A model generated the notes under the pieces. That model saw nothing but the letters and a program-made list of their open reading frames with translations. It searched no databases and was not told where the DNA came from. Positions 27,327-34,622 of a DNA stretch of 64,000 nucleotides are shown here, in pieces. Position numbers and translations under genes: made by a program. Within the stretch, counting starts at the first letter, position 1; each line of letters opens with the position of its first letter. The DNA comes from an uncultured Flavobacteriaceae bacterium (GTDB lineage: Bacteria; Bacteroidota; Bacteroidia; Flavobacteriales; Flavobacteriaceae), in contig CANLXN010000002.1 of assembly GCA_947495135.1 (NCBI GenBank), positions 1 to 64,000 on the forward strand. Reading direction: 5' to 3'.

Positions 27327-27329
27327 TTG
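27322..27329 (+). promoter_or_regulatory. -7 box for pyrE, inside the Nudix start
   Basis: TACATTTG matches TAnnTTTG and lies 4 bases before the pyrE ATG. It overlaps the Nudix start codon on the opposite strand. The pyrE transcript would be leaderless. Confidence 0.5.
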
Positions 27330-27333
27330 CAGT

Positions 27334-27972
27334 ATGGTTTTAAACAAAGAAACAGCTCAAAAAACTGCTGAATTGCTATTGCAAATTAATGCAATAAAAT
27401 TGCAACCACAAAACCCTTTTACATGGGCATCTGGTTGGAAATCTCCAATCTATTGTGATAATAGGATAACACTCTCTTATCCAGTGATCAGAAATTTTAT
27501 ACGGGAACATCTTGCCAACCAAATTGAACAAATCTATGGCAAACCCGATATTATTGCCGGCGTTGCCACTGGCGCAATAGGAATTGGAGCCTTGGTTGCA
27601 GATTATTTAGACCTTCCTTTTATTTATATCCGTCCGGAAGCCAAGAAACATGGTCGTCAAAATCAGATTGAAGGTAGAATCGAAGCAAACCAGACAGTCG
27701 TAGTTGTAGAAGACCTTATTAGTACTGGAAAAAGCAGTCTTCTAGCGGTAGATGCGCTAAATGCTGTAAACGCTAACGTAAAAGGTATGGTAGCGATCTT
27801 TTCTTACGGATTTGATGTTGCTTCTGAAAATTTCAGCAATGCAGGAGTTGCACTTCATACACTAAGTAATTACGATCACTTATTGCTTCAAGCCGAAAAA
27901 TCCAACTATATCACCTCAAAAGAAGCCGCAACCTTAGGCGAATGGAGAAAAAATCCAAGTACCTGGAAATAG
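27334..27972 (+). CDS. pyrE: Orotate phosphoribosyltransferase
   Basis: A 212-residue enzyme of pyrimidine synthesis that makes orotidine 5'-phosphate. The PRPP-binding loop is VVVVEDLISTGKSSL and the N-terminal FTWASGWKSPIYCDNR is diagnostic. The ATG at 27334 gives the family start MVLNKETAQKTAELLL; an upstream frame would overlap the divergent Nudix gene. It is followed 77 bases later by an SRPBCC gene, an order common in Bacteroidota. Confidence 0.96.
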   Translation: MVLNKETAQKTAELLLQINAIKLQPQNPFTWASGWKSPIYCDNRITLSYPVIRNFIREHLANQIEQIYGKPDIIAGVATGAIGIGALVADYLDLPFIYIRPEAKKHGRQNQIEGRIEANQTVVVVEDLISTGKSSLLAVDALNAVNANVKGMVAIFSYGFDVASENFSNAGVALHTLSNYDHLLLQAEKSNYITSKEAATLGEWRKNPSTWK

Positions 27973-28049
27973 GCACGCTCTTTGCAATCCTATCATTGAA
28001 TTGGAGGCTCTATTTTTGAACCTGCCATTCTTAACTCTTAACTAAACAA

Positions 28050-28442
28050 ATGGAAATAACAAGCAACAAAGTAACAGTTCAGAAATCGGCTTCCGCATTG
28101 TGCGACTTTTTAAGTGACGTAAAAAACTTCGAACAACTCATGCCTGAAAACACTAGCAAGTTCGAAGTAATTAGAGATAATGCGTTTGTTTTTGCGTTGA
28201 AAGGAATGCCTGAAATTGCATTGGAAGTAAAAGAAGTTAGCTCTCCTACCAAAGTTGTTTTAGGAGCAATTAGTGATAAACTTCCTTTTACACTTACCGG
28301 AAACATTACCGAAATCTCTGAAAATAGCAGCGAAGCGGTACTTCTATTTGAAGGAGATTTTAACCCAATGATGGCGATGATGATTAAGGGGCCTATCACA
28401 AAATTTCTAGAGAGTCTTTCTACAAATATGGCAGCACTTTAA
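28050..28442 (+). CDS. SRPBCC-family protein
   Basis: A 130-residue cytoplasmic protein with a START/SRPBCC-like pattern: VQKSASALCDFLSDVKNFEQLMPENTSKFEVI at the N-terminus, alternating beta strands, and a long C-terminal helix (MMAMMIKGPITKFLESLSTNMAAL). It probably binds a hydrophobic ligand. Its position between pyrE and birA is typical of flavobacteria but does not reveal a role. The stop overlaps the convergent birA by 4 bases. Confidence 0.82.
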   Translation: MEITSNKVTVQKSASALCDFLSDVKNFEQLMPENTSKFEVIRDNAFVFALKGMPEIALEVKEVSSPTKVVLGAISDKLPFTLTGNITEISENSSEAVLLFEGDFNPMMAMMIKGPITKFLESLSTNMAAL

Positions 28443-29170
28443 TACAACAGCTTCAATTCTTTAAGCTGAAATTTTTGAATCTTTTCATCTTCCAGCTCCA
28501 GAAGAAGCTCGCCTATGGACGAGACTCCGCGAATGATAGCATTGAACCTAGTTTGGTTGGCATCCTCAAAAACAGAAATCACATCTTTTCTAAAGAGGGC
28601 GTCCTCAAACTGTCGCTGAAGGTCTTGTGAAAATTCCCCACTTAACGCCTCTAATCGTTTGCATATTTTACTGGCGATCAACTGCATTACTTCATGTAAA
28701 TTATACTCCTTTTCTACCGACAGTAGCATCGAAGTTGCTTGTGGTAAATGATCCAAAACAGCATTGTTCACATTCAGGCCAATTCCAATGATCGAACTGA
28801 CAACTTGATCCTGTTGCAACCTATTTTCGATTAAAATTCCCCCCAGTTTTTTCGAGACTGCCAATATGTCGTTAGGCCATTTAATAAAGACCTGCTCCAT
28901 ACCCAGCTCCTCTAGCGCTTCTTTAAGACACAAAGCAACCGTGAAATTAACCTGAAATTGCCCCATAATAGTAAGACCAGAGAACCTCTTAAAGATACTA
29001 AAGGTGAGGCTTTCACCCGATTTAGAATACCAGCCAGCCCCCATTTGACCTCGACCATTTGTTTGCTGCTCCGCCACCACAATTGTCTCGTCTTCCAACA
29101 CCATCTTTTTACTAATATCTTTCAGGTAGTCGTTGGTGGAGCCAATGGCACTAAGTTTGATTATATTCAC
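28439..29170 (-). CDS. birA: Biotin--[acetyl-CoA-carboxylase] ligase
   Basis: A 243-residue BirA without the N-terminal DNA-binding domain found in the E. coli regulator, so it should act only as an enzyme. Seen: STNDYLKD, the biotinyl-AMP loop GRGQMGAGWYS, and KWPNDIL, then GIGLNVN. It attaches biotin to acetyl-CoA carboxylase carrier protein. It is divergent from rsfS. Confidence 0.94.
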   Translation of the reverse strand: MNIIKLSAIGSTNDYLKDISKKMVLEDETIVVAEQQTNGRGQMGAGWYSKSGESLTFSIFKRFSGLTIMGQFQVNFTVALCLKEALEELGMEQVFIKWPNDILAVSKKLGGILIENRLQQDQVVSSIIGIGLNVNNAVLDHLPQATSMLLSVEKEYNLHEVMQLIASKICKRLEALSGEFSQDLQRQFEDALFRKDVISVFEDANQTRFNAIIRGVSSIGELLLELEDEKIQKFQLKELKLLY

Positions 29171-29190
29171 TGCAATAAGTATTCTGTTAA

Positions 29191-29213
29191 TGTTGCCTTA
29201 TAAAACGGCAACA
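29191..29213. promoter_or_regulatory. 7-bp inverted repeat between birA and rsfS
   Basis: TGTTGCC (29191-29197) and GGCAACA (29207-29213), 9 bases apart, in the 85-bp gap between divergent genes. It could be an operator or a hairpin; no regulator is identified. Confidence 0.35.
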
Positions 29214-29229
29214 AGAAACAAAAAAGTAA

Positions 29230-29237
29230 TAACTTTG
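29230..29237 (+). promoter_or_regulatory. -7 box for rsfS-ftsH
   Basis: TAACTTTG matches TAnnTTTG, 18 bases before the rsfS ATG. Confidence 0.5.
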
Positions 29238-29255
29238 CTTAAATAAATATTCTGA

Positions 29256-29627
29256 ATGACAAAAAAAGAAGTTAGTGCAGATCAACTAGTATCACACATC
29301 ATTAAAGGTATTGAAGAGGTAAAAGGTCAAGACATTGTTGTGCTTGATTTAAGGGAGATAGAAAACACAGTTTGTGATTATTTTATTATCTGCAACGGTA
29401 CTTCGAATACGCAAGTAAATGCAATCGTCAATTCCATTCAAAAATTAGTTAGTAAAAGTTTGAAGGAAAAAGCATGGCACATCGAAGGTAGCGATAATGC
29501 CGAGTGGGTTCTTATGGACTACGTGCATGTTGTAACACACGTATTTCAAAAACACATTCGAGAATTTTACGATATAGAAGGTCTTTGGGGTGACGCAAAA
29601 ACCATGAAAATAGAATCCACAATTTAA
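29256..29627 (+). CDS. rsfS: Ribosome silencing factor RsfS
   Basis: A 123-residue protein of the RsfS/Iojap family. Seen: DIVVLDLREIENTVCDYFIICNG, then WHIEGSDNAEWVLMDYVHVVTHVF, the family's conserved pieces. It binds ribosomal protein L14 and blocks subunit joining in starvation. It is 13 bases ahead of ftsH, almost certainly in one transcript. Confidence 0.95.
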   Translation: MTKKEVSADQLVSHIIKGIEEVKGQDIVVLDLREIENTVCDYFIICNGTSNTQVNAIVNSIQKLVSKSLKEKAWHIEGSDNAEWVLMDYVHVVTHVFQKHIREFYDIEGLWGDAKTMKIESTI

Positions 29628-29640
29628 AGAAGAAGCCCAA

Positions 29641-31605
29641 ATGGCAGACGAAAATAAAAAACCTGAAATACGCAAACCTAAATTTAATTCTTATTGGATT
29701 TATATAGGAATCTTTTTATTGATTATAGGATTCCAATTTTTTGGAGGAAGTAACTGGACAAAGCCTGCGAGAACTACTCAAGCTGAATTTCAAACTTTTC
29801 TAAAAGATGGAGATGTTGAGAAAATTGAGATTATCAATAAAAAAGTTGCGAAAGTTTATCTTACTCCAGAAGCGAGGAACAAAGAAATTCATTCTTCAAA
29901 ATCGGATAACGCACTTATTAAACCAGGTCCAAACGAACCTGTTTATGAGTTTGAATTTGGAGATCTTCAAAACTTTGAAAACACTATTTATCAAATAAAA
30001 CAGGAAAGTTCTCTGGACACCAAAATTGTTTGGAACACAGACTCGAATATGTGGGGTGAGTTGTTATTAACTCTTCTACCATTTGTAGTAATCATTGGAA
30101 TTTGGATTTTCATTATGCGTAGAATGTCCTCAGGAGCTGGTGGTGGTGCTGGCGGGCAGATTTTCAATATTGGAAAATCAAAAGCAAAATTGTTTGATGA
30201 AAAAACCGATGTAAAAACATCTTTCAAGGATGTAGCCGGTCTGGAAGGTGCAAAAGAAGAAGTACAGGAAATTGTAGATTTCTTGAAAAATCCAACAAAA
30301 TATACTTCCCTTGGAGGTAAAATCCCGAAAGGTGCCCTTTTGGTAGGACCTCCTGGAACGGGTAAAACACTTTTAGCACGTGCAGTTGCTGGCGAAGCTA
30401 AAGTGCCTTTCTTTTCATTATCTGGATCAGATTTCGTAGAAATGTTTGTTGGAGTTGGAGCTTCTCGTGTACGAGACTTATTCAAACAAGCAAAGGAGAA
30501 ATCTCCTTCTATCATATTTATCGATGAAATTGATGCTATTGGACGCGCTAGAGGAAAGAACAACTTTTCTGGCTCTAACGATGAGCGTGAAAATACCTTA
30601 AACCAATTACTAACTGAAATGGATGGTTTCGGAACCAATACCAACGTAATTGTGGTAGCGGCAACTAACCGTGCTGATGTTTTGGATAAAGCATTGATGA
30701 GAGCCGGAAGATTTGATCGACAGATTTATGTGGATTTGCCAGATGTTAGAGAACGTAAAGAAATTTTCGAGGTACACCTTCGACCACTAAAAAAAGATGA
30801 ATCTTTAGATACCGATTTCTTAGCGAAGCAAACTCCAGGGTTTTCTGGGGCAGATATCGCCAATGTGTGCAATGAAGCAGCCCTAATTGCTGCTCGCCAA
30901 GATAAAAAGGCTGTTGGTAAACAGGACTTTTTGGACGCAGTAGATCGAATTGTAGGAGGTTTAGAAAAAAAGAACAAGATTGTTACACCGGCAGAGAAAA
31001 GAGCCGTTGCTTTCCACGAAGCTGGTCATGCAACAGTAAGCTGGATGTTAGAACACGCCGCTCCCTTGATAAAAGTTACTATTGTTCCTAGAGGACAATC
31101 TTTAGGTGCAGCTTGGTATTTACCAGAAGAAAGGCTTATAGTTCGCCCAGAACAAATGTTGGATGAAATGTGCGCAACCATGGGTGGCCGGGCAGCCGAG
31201 AAGGTTATCTTTGATCAAATATCTACAGGAGCACTTAGTGATCTTGAAAAAGTGACCAAACAGGCCAGAGCGATGGTTACTATTTATGGATTAAATGATA
31301 AAGTGGGTAATCTTACTTATTACGATTCGTCTGGACAAAATGATTATGGCTTCAATAAGCCATACAGTGAAAAGACAGCAGAATTAATAGACGAGGAAAT
31401 CTCCAATATTATTGAAGAACAATACGCTAGAGCAATCACATTGCTTGAAAATAACAAAGATAAACTGACAGAACTTGCAAATGAGCTTCTTGAAAAAGAA
31501 GTCATTTTTAAGGAAAGTCTAGAACGTATTTTTGGAAAAAGACCATTTTCAAAAGAAGATCCGGAAAAAGAAGATCCGGAAGAAGAAAAAGTAACAACCT
31601 CGTAG
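29641..31605 (+). CDS. ftsH: ATP-dependent zinc metalloprotease FtsH
   Basis: A 654-residue membrane AAA+ protease. Two helices (about 18-35 and 140-158) flank a periplasmic domain; the AAA module has Walker A GPPGTGKT and Walker [12 protein letters not shown] with the SRH at [18 protein letters not shown]; the zinc site is HEAGH (in [12 protein letters not shown]). The C-terminal tail is acidic with a short repeat, [14 protein letters not shown]. It degrades unassembled membrane proteins and regulatory enzymes. It heads a run of lipid-synthesis genes. Confidence 0.97.
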   Translation: MADENKKPEIRKPKFNSYWIYIGIFLLIIGFQFFGGSNWTKPARTTQAEFQTFLKDGDVEKIEIINKKVAKVYLTPEARNKEIHSSKSDNALIKPGPNEPVYEFEFGDLQNFENTIYQIKQESSLDTKIVWNTDSNMWGELLLTLLPFVVIIGIWIFIMRRMSSGAGGGAGGQIFNIGKSKAKLFDEKTDVKTSFKDVAGLEGAKEEVQEIVDFLKNPTKYTSLGGKIPKGALLVGPPGTGKTLLARAVAGEAKVPFFSLSGSDFVEMFVGVGASRVRDLFKQAKEKSPSIIFIDEIDAIGRARGKNNFSGSNDERENTLNQLLTEMDGFGTNTNVIVVAATNRADVLDKALMRAGRFDRQIYVDLPDVRERKEIFEVHLRPLKKDESLDTDFLAKQTPGFSGADIANVCNEAALIAARQDKKAVGKQDFLDAVDRIVGGLEKKNKIVTPAEKRAVAFHEAGHATVSWMLEHAAPLIKVTIVPRGQSLGAAWYLPEERLIVRPEQMLDEMCATMGGRAAEKVIFDQISTGALSDLEKVTKQARAMVTIYGLNDKVGNLTYYDSSGQNDYGFNKPYSEKTAELIDEEISNIIEEQYARAITLLENNKDKLTELANELLEKEVIFKESLERIFGKRPFSKEDPEKEDPEEEKVTTS

Positions 31606-31620
31606 GTTGTTGCTTTTTTT
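31593..31620 (+). terminator. Terminator overlapping the ftsH stop codon
   Basis: AACAACCT (31593-31600) pairs with AGGTTGTT (31604-31611) around CGT, followed by GC and seven T. The stem includes the last codons and part of the TAG stop of ftsH. Confidence 0.7.
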
Positions 31621-31676
31621 AACTTCGTTTTCACGTAGTATTTAAATTTTCTTACAGAACTTCAATGTAGATTTTA

Positions 31677-31684
31677 TATCTTTG
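31677..31684 (+). promoter_or_regulatory. -7 box for the LUD-cdsA-psd run
   Basis: TATCTTTG, an exact TAnnTTTG match, 36 bases before the ATG at 31721. With the terminator at 31593-31620 it separates this run from ftsH. Confidence 0.55.
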
Positions 31685-31720
31685 AGTGGAAACGCGTACA
31701 AATCCTCAACAATACCATGC

Positions 31721-32326
31721 ATGGGTCTGTTCAAAAGACTTTTAAAATCTCACTCTAAAGGACCAGAAAAAATATCGAAAGATGCTGGCCATAGCAAATA
31801 CTTCCCAGAGGAGAAGCTGCCTATTGATGAAAAGTTCACCTATAACTTCACTAAAAACGGTGGAAAGTTTCTCTATTGTGAAAACTTAGAAGAAATAGCA
31901 GAAGCATTTGACAATATTTTACTTGAGAACGACTGGTACGAAAAAGAAGTTTTTTGCATCAATGATCAACTCAAGACCAAGTTCGATGGATATAATCTAA
32001 CTTTTAACAAAAGCTCAAAATCTACCTTTTTCTTATCAACCTGTGAGTCGCTTGTTGCTAACAATGGTTCTATTCTTCTTTCATCCAATCAAGTAAAGGA
32101 AAAAAAGCTTCATGAACTCCCTTCTAATTTTGTGATTTTTGCCACCACCAGCCAATTAGTTGAAAATATAAGTGAAGGCTTACGCAACATCAAAAACCAA
32201 AGCACACAGCACATTCCCAGCAATATTACCACCATACAAGACTTTGAGAGTAACAAGGAAAAAGACTTTATGAGTTATGGAAGTAGCACAAAAAACCTAT
32301 ATTTGCTGCTATTGGAAGACCTATAA
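31721..32326 (+). CDS. LUD-domain (LutC/YkgG-like) protein
   Basis: A 201-residue cytoplasmic protein. The C-terminal half carries LUD-type segments: STCESLVANNGSILLSS and LPSNFVIFATTSQLVENISEGL. In lactate utilisation this domain belongs to LutC, but here no lutA or lutB genes are near; single-gene relatives lie before cdsA in many flavobacteria and their role is unknown. The ATG at 31721 gives MGLFKRLLKS; an earlier in-frame start is within the likely transcript leader. Confidence 0.75.
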   Translation: MGLFKRLLKSHSKGPEKISKDAGHSKYFPEEKLPIDEKFTYNFTKNGGKFLYCENLEEIAEAFDNILLENDWYEKEVFCINDQLKTKFDGYNLTFNKSSKSTFFLSTCESLVANNGSILLSSNQVKEKKLHELPSNFVIFATTSQLVENISEGLRNIKNQSTQHIPSNITTIQDFESNKEKDFMSYGSSTKNLYLLLLEDL

Positions 32327-32329
32327 TTT

Positions 32330-33136
32330 ATGAAGGAACTTATCGTGCGAAGTATCTCGGGATTACTCTATATCTCGATTGTCATATTTGCAATGTTTGC
32401 AGCACGCGAATGGTTCTTACTACTATTTTTTCTACTTGGACTTCTCGCCATTAATGAATTCCAAAAGCTGGTCCATCTTAAAAGCTACGTCTCTTACCTC
32501 CTATTGGGAGTATTCATGTTTTTCCTTAGCTATAAGACATTTAGCCTAAATGCTATCTACATTTATGTAATACTAGCCATGTTTGTCAACCTATTTCTAT
32601 TAAAGGATTTACTAATAGTAGGTAGAATTATTCCAATGTTCGAGAAGAAAAAATACATTGCTCTTATCTTTTATATTATTAGTGGGTTTGTCTTCCTTAC
32701 CCTCATTCCCTACCGAAACGGAGTTTTCACCAAGGAACTAATCATTGGAGTCTTTATACTAATTTGGACCAATGATAGCTTCGCCTACCTCGTTGGTAAA
32801 AATTTTGGAAAGAGAAAACTACTAGAACGTATATCTCCGAAAAAAACAATTGAAGGATTTATTGGAGGTTTTGCTGGATCCCTTATCGCAGGATTTCTTA
32901 TCTTTAACTATACCAACACCTTAACATTAACGACATGGCTCGCCCTGTCCGTTTTAGTGAGTGTACTAGGCACATCCGGAGACCTAATTCAATCAAAATT
33001 TAAAAGGCAGGCGGGTGTCAAGGATAGCGGGACAATAATGCCTGGACACGGAGGTATTTATGACCGATTAGACAGTATTATTTACAGTAGCCCATTTATA
33101 TACGCATTTATAGAAGTATCAAACTATGTTTCATAA
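32330..33136 (+). CDS. cdsA: Phosphatidate cytidylyltransferase
   Basis: A 268-residue integral membrane enzyme making CDP-diacylglycerol. The C-terminal signature is clear: SPKKTIEGFIGG and SGDLIQSKFKRQAGVKDSGTIMPGHGGIYDRLDS. About seven hydrophobic helices. It begins 3 bases after the LUD gene and overlaps psd by 11 bases, so the genes form a phospholipid operon. Confidence 0.95.
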   Translation: MKELIVRSISGLLYISIVIFAMFAAREWFLLLFFLLGLLAINEFQKLVHLKSYVSYLLLGVFMFFLSYKTFSLNAIYIYVILAMFVNLFLLKDLLIVGRIIPMFEKKKYIALIFYIISGFVFLTLIPYRNGVFTKELIIGVFILIWTNDSFAYLVGKNFGKRKLLERISPKKTIEGFIGGFAGSLIAGFLIFNYTNTLTLTTWLALSVLVSVLGTSGDLIQSKFKRQAGVKDSGTIMPGHGGIYDRLDSIIYSSPFIYAFIEVSNYVS

Positions 33137-33776
33137 AGAAGGATTTAAAATAATCACCATTACATTTATTCTTGCTATTGCAGCTAGTATAGTGACCAAC
33201 CAATTTGTCTCTATTGGCTGGTTGAGAGTTTTGATCTTATTAACTATTCTAGTTTTTGTGGTCTTAATTCTTCAGTTTTTTAGAAACCCAAAACGAAATT
33301 TCATTCTAAACGATCAACATATTCTTTCACCCGTAGATGGAAAGGTAGTTGTAATAGAAGAGGTATTTGAAAAAGAGTATTTCAAAGAAAAAAGGCTACA
33401 AGTATCGGTATTTATGTCACCGCTTAATGTACACGCAACGCGCTACCCAGTTGGAGGACCTATTGTATTCAGCAAATACCATCCTGGAAAATACCTAGTG
33501 GCATGGCACCCTAAAGCCAGCGAGGAAAATGAACGAACTACGGTAGTAGTAAATTCTCCTGTATTTGGCGATGTATTGCACCGTCAGATTGCTGGAGCAC
33601 TTGCAAAGCGAATCGTTAATTATGCCAAGGAAGGAAAGAAAGCGATACAAGCAGAAGATAGCGGATTTATAAAATTTGGCTCTAGAGTGGATTTATACCT
33701 GCCATTAGACACAAAAATTAATGTAAAGTTGGATGAAAAAGTAAAGGGTGGTCTAACAATATTGGCTAGTAAATAA
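33126..33776 (+). CDS. psd: Phosphatidylserine decarboxylase, short (archaeal-type) form
   Basis: A 216-residue enzyme producing phosphatidylethanolamine. Two N-terminal helices are followed by LSPVDGKVVVIEEV, FMSPLNVHATRYPVGG and the C-terminal FIKFGSRVDLYLP, where cleavage before the Ser of Gly-Ser would yield the pyruvoyl group. The length fits the short Psd family. It overlaps cdsA and is 1 base from the acyl-CoA-binding protein gene. Confidence 0.93.
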   Translation: MFHKEGFKIITITFILAIAASIVTNQFVSIGWLRVLILLTILVFVVLILQFFRNPKRNFILNDQHILSPVDGKVVVIEEVFEKEYFKEKRLQVSVFMSPLNVHATRYPVGGPIVFSKYHPGKYLVAWHPKASEENERTTVVVNSPVFGDVLHRQIAGALAKRIVNYAKEGKKAIQAEDSGFIKFGSRVDLYLPLDTKINVKLDEKVKGGLTILASK

Positions 33777-33777
33777 T

Positions 33778-34044
33778 ATGGATTCTGAAGAACTTCATAT
33801 CGCCTTTTTGAAAGCTGTAGACAGTATTAACGCACATACGGAACCCTTTCCTGCAGATATTCTTTTAAAACTATATGCCTACTACAAGCGCGCTACTAAT
33901 GACCAGACGTCTCCTAACAGTAGTAACCCACTAATAGGTGCGTTCAAAACCAACGCCTTGTTCCAATCAAGAAATATGGATCAAGATGAAGCCAAGCGTC
34001 TCTATATTGAAGCCGTTAATCGCTATTTCTTATACAGAAAATAA
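33778..34044 (+). CDS. Acyl-CoA-binding protein
   Basis: An 88-residue four-helix protein of the ACBP family. Seen: LKLYAYYKRAT (the central YxxYKQAT-like motif), NPLIGAFKTNALFQSRNMDQDEAKRLYIEAV. It would carry long-chain acyl-CoA in the cytoplasm. The canonical Trp of the kxxaW motif is replaced in FQSRNM. It is cotranscribed with cdsA and psd, consistent with a role in lipid supply. Confidence 0.87.
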   Translation: MDSEELHIAFLKAVDSINAHTEPFPADILLKLYAYYKRATNDQTSPNSSNPLIGAFKTNALFQSRNMDQDEAKRLYIEAVNRYFLYRK

Positions 34045-34072
34045 TCCCAATTAAACGCCCTAAAATGAACTT

Positions 34073-34615
34073 ATGGAAGTTATTAAAATAGCCCTTTATG
34101 TACTTGGTATGTTTTTCGGAATTGAGGACAGCAGAATTGCTTCCGAAAAAACCACCATTACTATAAATCCAATCACCAAACTCATGGTTATTGAAAATGA
34201 AAACCTCTTTACTATTATTCGAAACGAAGAAGATAGTATTGCCGTCGCCAAAGAGTTATTTCAAATAATGAACAACCCCAGTGAATGGCGAAGTGAACTT
34301 GAAAAATATCCATCGAAAAAAATTGAATTTACTTCAGTTAAAGAGGGTGTATTGAACGCAAAGTTAACCTTAGAATACAACGACTATTCAAACCTATCAG
34401 ACTACGCCATAGATGTAAATCCCGAAGGAAAATATTCAATTGTAAACATACCCAATTGGAATTTAAAAACTACCGACGGCAAGTTGAACGGAAACTATTG
34501 GAACTTTGACGCGAGCAAACCGTTTACTTTTACACTAGAACCCTTCCTAGAGTTGCCCGAAGAATATCAATCGAGCAAAAGAAGTTTATTTTCAATTTGG
34601 AAAAACAACAAGTAA
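34073..34615 (+). CDS. Hypothetical protein at the end of the lipid operon
   Basis: A 180-residue protein not recognised as any family. It starts with a hydrophobic stretch (IKIALYVLGMFFGI), too short for certain as a signal peptide or one helix. The body alternates acidic and aromatic residues and may be a beta fold (NLSDYAIDVNPEGKYSIVN). It follows the acyl-CoA-binding protein gene by 28 bases in the same direction and is 7 bases from the convergent valS. Confidence 0.65.
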   Translation: MEVIKIALYVLGMFFGIEDSRIASEKTTITINPITKLMVIENENLFTIIRNEEDSIAVAKELFQIMNNPSEWRSELEKYPSKKIEFTSVKEGVLNAKLTLEYNDYSNLSDYAIDVNPEGKYSIVNIPNWNLKTTDGKLNGNYWNFDASKPFTFTLEPFLELPEEYQSSKRSLFSIWKNNK

Positions 34616-34622
34616 TAAGTTT

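Noticed and set aside
29991-30644. 217-codon frame opposite ftsH
   Set aside because: Antisense shadow of a conserved gene with no recognisable protein and no promoter.
31721-32326. LUD protein as part of a lactate utilisation operon (lutABC)
   Set aside because: No lutA or lutB lie beside it and the neighbours are lipid genes, so the domain name is kept without that pathway.
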